From Carboxydothermus pertinax (GTDB taxonomy: Bacteria > Bacillota > Z-2901 > Carboxydothermales > Carboxydothermaceae): 35,743 nt of DNA. Below the pieces are notes generated by a model. It saw only the letters and a program-made list of their open reading frames with translations, was not told where the DNA came from and did not search any database. The stretch lies in the NCBI RefSeq assembly GCF_001950255.1, contig NZ_BDJK01000027.1, forward strand, positions 1-35,743, in the 5' to 3' direction. Position numbers and translations under genes: made by a program. This document shows positions 17,570 to 25,614 of this stretch, in pieces (position 1 is the first letter of the stretch; every line of letters starts with the position of its first letter).

Positions 17570-18718
17570 GTTTTAATCGAACCAATCTGGGATTGAAACA
17601 AGTTTTAATAGAACAAGGCGTGCGAGAAGTTGAAGGTTTTAATCGAACCAATCTGGGATTGAAACAATCAATGTTTTCCGCAATCCAATCTACTCCTTCA
17701 AGTTTTAATCGAACCAATCTGGGATTGAAACAAGCATTTCCTTCTGCTCCGCACCTGTGGCAGTAGAGTTTTAATCGAACCAATCTGGGATTGAAACTTG
17801 CGAAGTGTGCGGAAACGGCATCACTGAAAAAGTGTTTTAATCGAACCAATCTGGGATTGAAACTCGCCAGAGTGTGGAGTACAATGCGGTATTCACCGCA
17901 CGTTTTAATCGAACCAATCTGGGATTGAAACATGCTTTCTACCTGGCGGCCAGGGCGATATACCAGGGTTTTAATCGAACCAATCTGGGATTGAAACCAA
18001 AGAGTGCTGACCAGGCACCGGATATAAAAGCACTGTTTTAATCGAACCAATCTGGGATTGAAACATAAGCAGTTTCAATTATTGAGCCAGGTTGATAATG
18101 GTTTTAATCGAACCAATCTGGGATTGAAACAAGTTATTGGAAGAGATGAATATGGTGTTAATATTTAGTTTTAATCGAACCAATCTGGGATTGAAACTCA
18201 TCAAAATATAAAATGTCATTATGTCTATAGATGTTTTAATCGAACCAATCTGGGATTGAAACCCTTAATCGGTAATAAATTATGTTGTTGCACTAACTCG
18301 TTTTAATCGAACCAATCTGGGATTGAAACCTCATTAGCAGGAGACCGTTTTTTCCGTTTCCCCCCGGTTTTAATCGAACCAATCTGGGATTGAAACCCTT
18401 CCAGGATAAGTTTTATTTCGTGGATGGTGCTGGTTTTAATCGAACCAATCTGGGATTGAAACTAACTAAAACAACAACCCAAAAATTAGAAGAACTAGTT
18501 TTAATCGAACCAATCTGGGATTGAAACGGTGTCGGCTCCGGAATTTCTACCATAACCGGGATAGTTTTAATCGAACCAATCTGGGATTGAAACATAGTTG
18601 GTTGGTAAATGGAATTAGAGGATCATCAAGTTTTAATCGAACCAATCTGGGATTGAAACGGTATTATCGGATAAATGTACATCTAATACGCTCTGGCGTT
18701 TTAATCGAACCAATCTGG
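17570..18718 (+). CRISPR. CRISPR array 2 (17 full repeats plus one truncated, 17 spacers)
   Basis: Seventeen 30-bp repeats run from 17570 to 18659, beginning GTTTTAATCGAACC, then AATCTGGG, ending ATTGAAAC. Spacers are 35-38 bp. The repeat differs from array 3 at one base (position 16, A for T). The last repeat (18698) matches only its first 21 bases and then runs into unrelated sequence; a degenerate terminal repeat marks the leader-distal end and confirms the leader on the left. The first, newest spacer (17600-17635) contains GTTTTAATAGAAC, the first 13 bases of the array 1 repeat. Confidence 0.97.
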
Positions 18719-18748
18719 CACCTGCTCGCTATCGTCCCGAGCGGGAGT

Positions 18749-19065
18749 GACAAATTACTCCTTATCTTAAAAATGCTTTGAATTTATCTAAGGTTTTAGA
18801 AAACTTAGAGTCTCAGGAAAAAGAGCTTTTAAAATACCTTGTAGAAAAAGGCGGATGGGCAAGAATTACAGTAGTTTCTAAAAAGATTGGCTCAAATAAA
18901 GACGATGGCTATAACTGGGAAAAGGATGAGCCGAAATCTACCATCGGCAAACTCTGGGCAAAAGCCCTGGTGTTTATCTGAAGAGCAAATCTATCTGGAC
19001 GCCGGGAAAAAATAGTAGTGATACCTGTAGATTTACGGGATCATTTAATAAAATTTTTAAAGTAA
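18749..19065 (+). pseudogene. winged-helix-like gene remnant with in-frame TGA (copy B)
   Basis: From just after an in-frame TGA (18748-18750) the frame reads ITPYLKNALNLSKVLENLE, then SQEKELLKYLVEKGGWARIT, then the domain shared with copy A (DDGYNWEKDEPKSTIGKLWAKALVFI). A TGA at 18979-18981 interrupts it, but the frame continues RANLSGRREKIVVIPVDL and RDHLIKFLK to TAA at 19063. Copy A has glycine (GGC) at the stop position. The only start option (TTG 18778) has no ribosome site, and the 5' end is bounded by array 2, so it is probably a remnant. The layout suggests a winged-helix DNA-binding domain, which I infer only from pattern. Confidence 0.55.
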
Positions 19066-19292
19066 ACCATGCTCCGGAACGTGCTTCCGGGTTATTCCTG
19101 CACTAATTCAAATGTAGGTACAATCTGCACGCCCTTAAAAAGAAAACTGCTTATTTTTCAAAGGTTAGAGAAATTTAACTGACAAAGATCCAAAAGCCCT
19201 GAATTTACTCGGGGCTCTTTATTTAGCGAGAGTATCTAAACTCTGGGTTTCTTTTAGTAAAGAATATCCCGTAGTGAATAAATGGAAAAACA
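19066..19292 (+). repeat. degenerate sequence shared with the region after copy A
   Basis: No gene is seen. TGTAGGTACAATCTGC (19110-19125) and TTTAACTGACAAA (19174-19186) recur after copy A as GTAGGTACAATTTGC and TTTAACTGACAAA (about 16056-16127), in the same order and at similar distance. Together with the shared coding end this points to an old segmental duplication. A weak hairpin (AGCCC / GGGCT, 19195-19216, then CTTTATTT) could be a terminator. Confidence 0.5.
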
Positions 19293-19410
19293 TATAAAAA
19301 AGTCGTCGCTGCCCAGGGATTTTTGCACTATCGGAGGTCGACGACGATTTTGCGGTTTTCCTACCAGCGAAAGTCTTATTTTTTAAGGCATCCAGGATGG
19401 TATTAATAAT
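19293..19410 (+). repeat. decayed second copy of CRISPR leader 1, without an array
   Basis: This segment aligns along its length with leader 1: AAAAAAGTCGTCGCTGCC, TTTTTGCACTATCGGAGG, GTCGACGACGATTT, then CTTATTTTTTAAGGC and CAGGATGG. At the point where array 1 has its first repeat (GGTTTTAATAGAACC) this copy has GGTATTAATAATAATG and no repeat follows. The stem repeat is also damaged (GAAAGTCTT / AAGGCATCC). It looks like a fossil of a deleted or never-filled CRISPR locus. Confidence 0.7.
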
Positions 19411-19693
19411 AATGTTTTACCAATTTTATACGGCGTTTTGCTACAAACAAAGAAGGTGATTTTTTCGTTTTATCATCACCAAAGATATTTTCGTATAAAT
19501 AAATGATAAAAATTATTATCCCAAGAATAAAGCCAGGCCAAAAAGCCCACTTGCCACCAATAGTTTGCAGAATAGCTCCCAATATAGCTCCAAAAATACT
19601 CGAAAAAGCTAAAACAACTCCAGCAAGAAACAAAATAAACAAAATTGTTGAAATGTAATAGATGATGTCAGAAATTAAAGCGAAAACCTTCAT
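19403..19693 (-). CDS. small hypothetical membrane protein
   Basis: A protein of 96 residues with about three hydrophobic segments (IIYYISTILFILFLAGVVLAF; SIFGAILGAILQTI; WAFWPGFILGIIIFIIYLY) and a basic tail. GGGGAGGA lies just upstream of the ATG on the minus strand, which supports a real start. The last codons (KRRIKLVKHYY) reach into the decayed CRISPR leader at 19393-19410, so the C-terminus may be an accidental extension. The family is not recognised. Confidence 0.65.
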   Translation of the reverse strand: MKVFALISDIIYYISTILFILFLAGVVLAFSSIFGAILGAILQTIGGKWAFWPGFILGIIIFIIYLYENIFGDDKTKKSPSLFVAKRRIKLVKHYY

Positions 19694-19786
19694 GATAATT
19701 CCTCCCCAGCCAAAATTATACTACGAAAGTGGTTGTGTTCATTGGAAAAAGTTAAAGGAATTTAAGAGAACAAGAGATTAATTTGA

Positions 19787-20146
19787 GTGCTCAGCAATAA
19801 AGGGCTATATCTGGTTAAAGATAGTTATTTTGGCCTACGACTGATGGCTATCGGGGTTGAATTCTGCGATGACTGTGTAGGCTTCCATGACACCAACCGC
19901 GGGCATCAGTTTTTTGGCAAACTTGTAAAAGAAACTAAGGACGGTTTTATCTGGCATCGTGTGGAAGAGACCCTTGAGGAAGGAATCAAGGACTTTGGGC
20001 TCATGGAATTCCAAGCCCTGACTCTTGAAGAATACAACCAAAAGGTGAGCCAGCATGTAATTGGGCCTGTTCCGGAATTCAATTCCACAGAGGAGCTTTA
20101 TGAGTTCTATCGGAGAAATTTTGGAAAGAGGGGTTATCATTACTGA
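19787..20146 (+). CDS. hypothetical protein, start uncertain
   Basis: An open frame of 119 codons with protein-like composition (MAIGVEFCDDCVGFHDTNRG; FGKLVKETKDGFIWHRVEET; STEELYEFYRRNFGKRG). It begins at GTG directly after a TGA (19784-19786) and has no clear ribosome site, so the gene may be N-terminally truncated. CDDC near residues 28-31 is a possible metal pair without a second pair. The minus strand is also open here but with less natural composition. The family is not recognised. Confidence 0.5.
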   Translation: MLSNKGLYLVKDSYFGLRLMAIGVEFCDDCVGFHDTNRGHQFFGKLVKETKDGFIWHRVEETLEEGIKDFGLMEFQALTLEEYNQKVSQHVIGPVPEFNSTEELYEFYRRNFGKRGYHY

Positions 20147-20321
20147 AAGCTAGCTCTTTTTTCCAACGTTTCTACCAAATTATGATTCAGTAGAAAATAG
20201 ATTTGCAATGTGCCTAAGGTTCTAAAAATTTTTTGTTTTATTTTTTACCCTTTAACCGCTTATTTGGTGGCAATTTTTAATACTTTATTAACTTCTGGCT
20301 TTGCTTAGGAGGTATTGGCAC

Positions 20322-20930
20322 ATGGAAGAAGATGGGCAACAAAAGAGTAAGCCCTTTCCTCTTTGGGTAGTTTACGTGAGCCAAGCGACCTTTGGAGTGT
20401 GGGGACTTGCCCTGCTGTTATGGGGTCATTTCCATTATGGAATTCCGTGGAGCGTTCTTTTGAAGGTGGGAAAGCTATGGCAGGTTTTTGGTTTAGGAAC
20501 GATTGTGGCGATCCTTTTCCTGATGTTTGCCATGGCCATGGCCACCTTTCTCCCCGAGAGGTTATGGGCTGACAGAGATAATATCTATTTTAGTCAATTA
20601 AGCTATGTCAACATCTTTTTCCTTATGGCCTTGGTCGCTGTCAGCGAAGAAATCTTTTTCCGGGCTGCCCTCCAAACTCTCATGATTCATTGGTTGTCAT
20701 CGGTCCCGCTGGGGATTGGTATAGCCGCGGCGGTCTTTGCTGTCTTTCATTTTCGTTACCTCAAGAAACCTGTGCTTTTGGCGGGGACGTTTGCGATTGG
20801 GCTTGCGCTGGGCTTGTGTTTTTGGTTTACCGGCAGTATCTGGACCGCGGTGTGGAGCCATTTTCTGCACGACTTTAGTATGAGCTTGTTGGGTAAAAAA
20901 GGAATGTTTTTGCCTAAAAAAAAAATTTAA
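20322..20930 (+). CDS. CPBP family intramembrane glutamic endopeptidase
   Basis: A 202-residue polytopic membrane protein of the CPBP (CAAX protease / Abi) family. ATG at 20322 follows AGGAGGT at the right distance. Motif 1 is SEEIFFRAALQ (EExxxR, about residues 112-117), motif 2 FAVFH (about 144-148) and motif 3 HFLHD, together forming the conserved glutamate-histidine active site. About six hydrophobic segments surround them. Bacterial members act in prenyl-protein processing, bacteriocin self-immunity or membrane quality control; which applies here is unknown. It has its own terminator downstream and is not part of the cas operon. Confidence 0.88.
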   Translation: MEEDGQQKSKPFPLWVVYVSQATFGVWGLALLLWGHFHYGIPWSVLLKVGKLWQVFGLGTIVAILFLMFAMAMATFLPERLWADRDNIYFSQLSYVNIFFLMALVAVSEEIFFRAALQTLMIHWLSSVPLGIGIAAAVFAVFHFRYLKKPVLLAGTFAIGLALGLCFWFTGSIWTAVWSHFLHDFSMSLLGKKGMFLPKKKI

Positions 20931-20937
20931 ACCTTTT

Positions 20938-20984
20938 ACTCCGAGGAAGGAATATCAAAAAAGACTTCCTCGGAGTTTTCTTTT
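20938..20984 (+). terminator. intrinsic terminator after the CPBP gene
   Basis: A 12-bp perfect stem, ACTCCGAGGAAG (20938-20949) with CTTCCTCGGAGT (20965-20976), is followed by TTTTCTTTT. It insulates the cas operon from upstream transcription. Confidence 0.9.
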
Positions 20985-21141
20985 GGAAAAATTTTTTTGC
21001 AGGCCTTTAGTAAAATAATAAACGATTAAGCAGGAAAAACAGAAAATACAAAGAAATAATAAATGTAGCTTATTGCCAAAATTTAGTGTGAAAGGTAAAA
21101 AATTTACCTAAATCTTAGAGGATGGAATAAAAGGGAAAGGG
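20985..21141 (+). promoter_or_regulatory. upstream region of the cas operon
   Basis: About 157 bp of AT-rich sequence between the terminator and cas6 should contain the operon promoter. I cannot place -35 and -10 boxes with confidence. No GTCGACGA motif is seen here, unlike the leaders. Confidence 0.3.
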
Positions 21142-21897
21142 TTGGGGCAATTGCGGGCTCAGATAAAATTTGAGGTTAGAAGTAAGGCCTTACTACCTTA
21201 TAATTATCAACACGCTTTGACAGCCCTAATCTACCGGGGTTTAGGAGTAGAGTCGGCAAAACTTGCTACTTTTCTCCATGATATTGGTTTTCGTAGAGAA
21301 AAGAAAACTTTTAAGTTTTTTACTTTTTCTCCGCTTTCTTTTGCCAATTATAAAACTACCAAAGAAGGAATTATCGTTTTCCCCGGTACGGCAAGTTTTA
21401 CCGTATCTTCTCCTCTGCCGGAGTTTACCGATTATTTAGCCTCGGGTCTTTGGGCAAAAAGAAGCTTTAAAATCTTTGCCTTACCGGTGATTATTAGCGA
21501 AATAATTCCTCTTCCTCTAAGAAGATTTACCGAGGAAGAGATATTTACTTTGAAATCACCATTGGTTTTGGCGGTAAAAAGTCAGGAGAAAACCACTCCT
21601 ATTTACCTAACCTACCTTGAAGACAAAGCTTTGTACAGGGAAAAGCTCTTAAACAACCTTAAAAACAAGTACCTGGTGTACTACGGCCGCGAGCCCCGGA
21701 TAGATTATTTCGATTTTGCCTTCGATGAAAAACATTTTCAAAATAAACTTCCTACCCGCTTAATAACTTATAAAGACCAGAAAATCCGTGGACTTTGTGC
21801 CCCTTTTAAAATTAAAGCTAATCCCGAGTTAATTAGTCTTGGCTATTATGCAGGCTTTGGGGAAAAAAACAGTATGGGCTTTGGTTTTGTGGAGTAA
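21142..21897 (+). CDS. cas6: Cas6, CRISPR precursor RNA endoribonuclease (type I-B)
   Basis: Cas6 cuts pre-crRNA in each repeat and usually stays bound to the 3' end of the crRNA. This product has 251 residues from TTG at 21142. TTG at 21151 (MRAQIKFEV) is equally plausible and better spaced from AAAGGG. Family features are the N-terminal RAMP strand (RAQIKFEV), Y31 and H46 (in LATFLHDIGF) followed by lysines 54-55, a pattern like the Tyr-His-Lys catalytic site of Pyrococcus Cas6, and the C-terminal glycine-rich loop GYYAGFGEKNSMGFGFVE. It opens the cas operon; a gap of about 70 bp separates it from cas8b. Confidence 0.92.
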   Translation: MGQLRAQIKFEVRSKALLPYNYQHALTALIYRGLGVESAKLATFLHDIGFRREKKTFKFFTFSPLSFANYKTTKEGIIVFPGTASFTVSSPLPEFTDYLASGLWAKRSFKIFALPVIISEIIPLPLRRFTEEEIFTLKSPLVLAVKSQEKTTPIYLTYLEDKALYREKLLNNLKNKYLVYYGREPRIDYFDFAFDEKHFQNKLPTRLITYKDQKIRGLCAPFKIKANPELISLGYYAGFGEKNSMGFGFVE

Positions 21898-21968
21898 AGT
21901 TATTGGAAAAAATTTTTTGGTACCTATTTTTATAATTAAAATTAAAAAATTTGCAGGGAGGTGAGAGG

Positions 21969-23909
21969 GTGTTAGAAGCGGTGCGGGAAGTGGGGAGACT
22001 TGCTACAGAACACGCTTCGGGGGGATTTTTGGAAAACCTTTGCTTGGAAATTGCTGAAGACCAGGGGGGTAAAAAGCAGCACGTAGTAATAATTGATTTT
22101 GCCACAGATAATAATTCTTTAAAGCTAACCCCCAAGGAAATTACTGCGGGAGTGACGGAAAGAGAATATCTCTGGGTAGGAAATGCCGACGGTAGCAGTA
22201 GTCCCCAGTGGTATTTAACGACCAATAATCTTTCCTTTTTAGTTTCCCAAACGCTTCCTAATTTACTGGAGGTTTTACCCGAGGGGTCGAAGTTAGCCCG
22301 AAATGTGCAAAAAGTTTTAGACTTTTACTTTTTTGACACCGGCGTAAAGGATGGGGCCGAAAACCGCTATCGCTACATTTTAAACCTGGAGATGCTGCCA
22401 GGATACAAAGGCAGCAAATTACTTGACTTAATCAAAGAAAATCCTAAAGGTAAAAATTTAGCCCAGGCGGTAGCTAAAGAATTTAGTAAATGGATTAAGG
22501 AACAGACTGGCCTAAGTGAAAAAGAAATAGCTCTATATACCATTTATTTTGACGGGCAAAAAGGGGTAGATTACCGGGAATACCAGGAAAAAGTGGAAAC
22601 AGCAAAAGTTTTTGATATTTTTGCCGGGGAAGAGGGGGTATGCCACGCTTGTGGAAATTTTGGTCCAATAACCTCCGATACTACTAAATTAAAATTTAAA
22701 TACTATATCACCGATAAAGTAGGTTATGCCAGCAATCACGATAAGAAGAACTTCTATAAAAACTATTCACTGTGTCCTGATTGCTATAAAAAACTATTGA
22801 TTGCTGAAAGCTTTATTCAAAATAAATTAAATAACCGCATTGGGAATTTAAACCTGTTCATCATTCCGGGTTTTCTTTTTCCGGTAAATTTAAAAAAGCA
22901 GCAATTTCAAAAATGGATGGATTTTACCAATAATAGTTTTAACAACCTTAAAGGTTATAGTGAAATTGCCGGGTACGAAGAAATGGTTAGGGACTATTTT
23001 GAAAACCGGGAAATTTATAATCAGCTAATTTTTAATTTCTTGTTTTACCAAAAAAATAAAGCGGAATTTAAAGTGCTAAAACTTATTAAAGACATACCCC
23101 CCAGTCGTATTCTTAAAATCCTACAGCTTTTTCAGAAAGTAAATGAAGTTTTTAAAAAACACTTTCCCCAGCTCCTGCCGGAGCTTTCTTTAAACCTAAA
23201 CCGCATTTACTACCAGATTCCTCAGCAAAAAGGCAAAAACAGTGTTGAGTACCGGAAATTTTTAGACTTACTTGAGTCCATTTTTACCGGACACCCGGTG
23301 GAAAAAAGCTTTATCCTTCGCCAGCATATTGAACTTTTTAAAATTTTTGCTTTTACCAAAGAAGGTTTTAATGTCAGTCCGGGAAGTGAAAAGTATAAGG
23401 AAATTGAACTGGCCAAAGCTTGCCTTCGGGCTAACCTTTTAAATTTATTTTTACAGGAACTTGAAATCCTGCCAAAGGAGGTGGAGGCGGTGGAATTAGA
23501 GTTGGACTTAAAAGCTGAAGATTTAGAGTACATTCGGGAAATGGGCTATACACCCCAGCAGGCGGCTCTGTTCCTTCTGGGAGTGCTGGTGGGGGAAATA
23601 GCTTCTGCCCAGCATCAAAGTAATCTCAATAAAGCCATTTTAAATAAACTGACTTATCAGGGGATGAGTCTGCGCCGGATTATTTCTTTTGCCAATGAAG
23701 TACACCAGAAATTATTCCAGTACAAAAAATTAAACGCCAGTACCGAGAAAGTCTACAACAGTATGAAAAAGCTTTTAGACCGGGAAATACCAAGGTGGAA
23801 GTTAACTGACCAGGAAAATGTGTTTTATCTTTTATCCGGCTACAGCTATCTTACCGGGAAAATCTTATCCCGGGCCAAAAATGAAAAATTAGAAATGGAG
23901 GGAATGTAA
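21969..23909 (+). CDS. cas8b: Cas8b, large subunit of type I-B Cascade (Csh1/TM1802 family)
   Basis: Cas8b is the large Cascade subunit that helps recognise the PAM and recruits Cas3. GTG at 21969 is taken as start because GGGAGGTGAG precedes it; a TTG at 21951 lies before that ribosome site. The protein has 646 residues. A zinc-finger-like pair, C225/C228 (VCHACGNF) and C269/C272 (LCPDCYKK), matches the TM1802/Csh1 group. The N-terminus (LEAVREVGRLATEH) and the EYLWVGNADGSS segment also fit that family. The rest is poorly conserved and helical, as usual. The stop TAA is followed immediately by the cas7 ATG, so translation is coupled. Confidence 0.9.
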   Translation: MLEAVREVGRLATEHASGGFLENLCLEIAEDQGGKKQHVVIIDFATDNNSLKLTPKEITAGVTEREYLWVGNADGSSSPQWYLTTNNLSFLVSQTLPNLLEVLPEGSKLARNVQKVLDFYFFDTGVKDGAENRYRYILNLEMLPGYKGSKLLDLIKENPKGKNLAQAVAKEFSKWIKEQTGLSEKEIALYTIYFDGQKGVDYREYQEKVETAKVFDIFAGEEGVCHACGNFGPITSDTTKLKFKYYITDKVGYASNHDKKNFYKNYSLCPDCYKKLLIAESFIQNKLNNRIGNLNLFIIPGFLFPVNLKKQQFQKWMDFTNNSFNNLKGYSEIAGYEEMVRDYFENREIYNQLIFNFLFYQKNKAEFKVLKLIKDIPPSRILKILQLFQKVNEVFKKHFPQLLPELSLNLNRIYYQIPQQKGKNSVEYRKFLDLLESIFTGHPVEKSFILRQHIELFKIFAFTKEGFNVSPGSEKYKEIELAKACLRANLLNLFLQELEILPKEVEAVELELDLKAEDLEYIREMGYTPQQAALFLLGVLVGEIASAQHQSNLNKAILNKLTYQGMSLRRIISFANEVHQKLFQYKKLNASTEKVYNSMKKLLDREIPRWKLTDQENVFYLLSGYSYLTGKILSRAKNEKLEMEGM

Positions 23910-24851
23910 ATGGGTGAGTTAATAAAAACAAATAGCGAAATTTTGTTTCTCTACGATGCCAAGCTTACCAATCCCAACGGTGATCCCGATGATGAAAATC
24001 GGCCGCGGATGGATTATGAAACTAAAACCAATCTCGTCTCCGATGTCCGGCTAAAGCGTTATGTGCGGGATTACTTACAGGAAAAAGGGCATGAAATTTT
24101 TGTGGCCAAAGTTGAAGGAGAAACGGTAAACGCCACCGAGAGACTGGAAAAATTGCTTGGTAAAACAAGTAAAAACATAAGTAAAGACGATGTGCCTGTG
24201 TTATTAGAAAAACTTGTCGATGTTCGCCTTTTTGGGGCTACTATGCCCATTAAAAGCGAAGACGGCGGAAGTTCATTAACCTTTACCGGTCCGGTCCAGT
24301 TTAACTGGGGTTATTCTTTAAACAAAGTAGAGTTAGTGGAATCAAACACTATAACTTCTCGCTTCAGCAGTACAAGCGGCAATGAACAGGGTACTATGGG
24401 TAAAGACTACCGCCTTTATTACTCTTTAATTGCTTTTCATGGGATTGTCGCAGCGCACCGGGCCAAATTTACCATGTTAGATGATGAGACCCTGGCGTTA
24501 CTGGATGAGGCCCTTGTTAAAGCCATCCCCCTGTTTGCTACCCGGAGCAAAATCGGCCAGTATCCAAGGTTGTATCTTCGGGTGGAGTATGGAGATGATA
24601 TGACTTATCTGGGGGATTTTAGAAGCTTTCTTGAAGTAAATCCAAAAGAAGGTTTGCGGGATATAACCGATTACTCTCTGGAAGCGGGGAAACTTGTGGA
24701 TTTATTAGCCGAAAATAGTCCAAAGATTAGTAAGATTCTACTATATTTTGACCCTAATCTAAAAACCGCCTATCACGGGGAAGCAAAGAATTTTGCCCAA
24801 TTACTTGCGGAAAAGCTGGGGGATTCTAAGGTAAGTATTCTAAATTATTAA
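23910..24851 (+). CDS. cas7: Cas7, backbone subunit of type I-B Cascade (Csh2)
   Basis: Cas7 polymerises along the spacer part of the crRNA to form the Cascade backbone. The 313-residue product has the Csh2-type N-terminus LFLYDAKLTNPNGDPDDENRPR with the conserved NPNGDPD segment, then SDVRLKRYVRDYL, VRLFGATMPIK and TFTGPVQFNWGYSLN. Later segments RFSSTSGNEQGTMGKDYRLY and IAFHGIVAAHRA are also family-typical. GGAGGG sits just before the cas8b stop, and ATG 23910 follows that stop directly. Length is normal. Confidence 0.95.
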   Translation: MGELIKTNSEILFLYDAKLTNPNGDPDDENRPRMDYETKTNLVSDVRLKRYVRDYLQEKGHEIFVAKVEGETVNATERLEKLLGKTSKNISKDDVPVLLEKLVDVRLFGATMPIKSEDGGSSLTFTGPVQFNWGYSLNKVELVESNTITSRFSSTSGNEQGTMGKDYRLYYSLIAFHGIVAAHRAKFTMLDDETLALLDEALVKAIPLFATRSKIGQYPRLYLRVEYGDDMTYLGDFRSFLEVNPKEGLRDITDYSLEAGKLVDLLAENSPKISKILLYFDPNLKTAYHGEAKNFAQLLAEKLGDSKVSILNY

Positions 24852-24867
24852 GAAAGGGCTGAAGGCA

Positions 24868-25614
24868 ATGCGGAAAGTAATAGTTTTTGAAATTCGCGGT
24901 CCTGCAGCCCACTTCCGCAAGTTTTATACCAATTCTTCTTCCTTAAGCTATGCTTTTCCCGCAAGAACTACGCTGGCGGGAATTGTTGCGGCGGTGCTGG
25001 GGCTACCTAAAGACAGTTATTACAGGCTTTTAACCGGAAAGGAAGCTCACTATGCCGTGCGATTGATAACGCCGGTCCGGAAAATAATGCAGACGGTAAA
25101 ATTTGTTCGGACAAAAACAATTAAAGAAGTAAATGGCTCCGGCGGGCCGACGATGATTCCCACTGAAATTATTCTGCCGGTGCGGGGAAGAGAACTTATT
25201 TACCGGGTATATTTTTACCATGATGACCTGAGTTTTCAGGAGGAATTGGCAAAACAACTTGCTCTGGGACCAAAATTTCCCGTTTATTTAGGGCGAAGCG
25301 AATTTTTAGCAAAAATTGATTTTCTGGGAGTCTTTTCGGGGACAGCTTTAGAAACAAATTTTGTTGATACCGTCGTGAATCTTGAGCTTTTAAAGGACGA
25401 AGAGCTTTTATTTTCTACGCTTCATGGCGAAGATTTAAGGTATTTAAAGGAAAAAATGCCCTTTTCCTTTAATTCCGACCGGTCCATAGCGGCTACCGCT
25501 TCGGTGGTTTATGAAGTTGGCGGCAACAGGGTAGGCGGTAATTTTAATGTGCCGGCTTTTAAGATTGAATCTTTAGGAGATGTTGTCTTATTTATGGAGC
25601 CAGGGGGGATTTGA
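24868..25614 (+). CDS. cas5: Cas5, type I-B Cascade subunit
   Basis: Cas5 caps the 5' handle of the crRNA in Cascade. The 248-residue product starts with the RAMP strand VIVFEIRGPAAHFRKFY and the PARTTLAGIVAAVLGL helix typical of Cas5 of subtypes I-B/I-A. A glycine-rich segment (YEVGGNRVGGN) occurs near the C-terminus. It starts 16 bp after cas7 with AAAGGGCTGAAGGC upstream. Its TGA overlaps the cas3 ATG (TGATG). Confidence 0.92.
   Translation: MRKVIVFEIRGPAAHFRKFYTNSSSLSYAFPARTTLAGIVAAVLGLPKDSYYRLLTGKEAHYAVRLITPVRKIMQTVKFVRTKTIKEVNGSGGPTMIPTEIILPVRGRELIYRVYFYHDDLSFQEELAKQLALGPKFPVYLGRSEFLAKIDFLGVFSGTALETNFVDTVVNLELLKDEELLFSTLHGEDLRYLKEKMPFSFNSDRSIAATASVVYEVGGNRVGGNFNVPAFKIESLGDVVLFMEPGGI

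Noticed and set aside
18979-18981. TGA in copy B as a selenocysteine or read-through codon
   Set aside because: The paralogue has glycine there, no selenocysteine insertion element is evident, and the gene also lacks a start; mutation is simpler.
19835-20140. 101-codon minus-strand frame opposite the hypothetical gene at 19787
   Set aside because: Composition is less protein-like and no ribosome site is seen; the plus-strand frame is preferred, though not certain.
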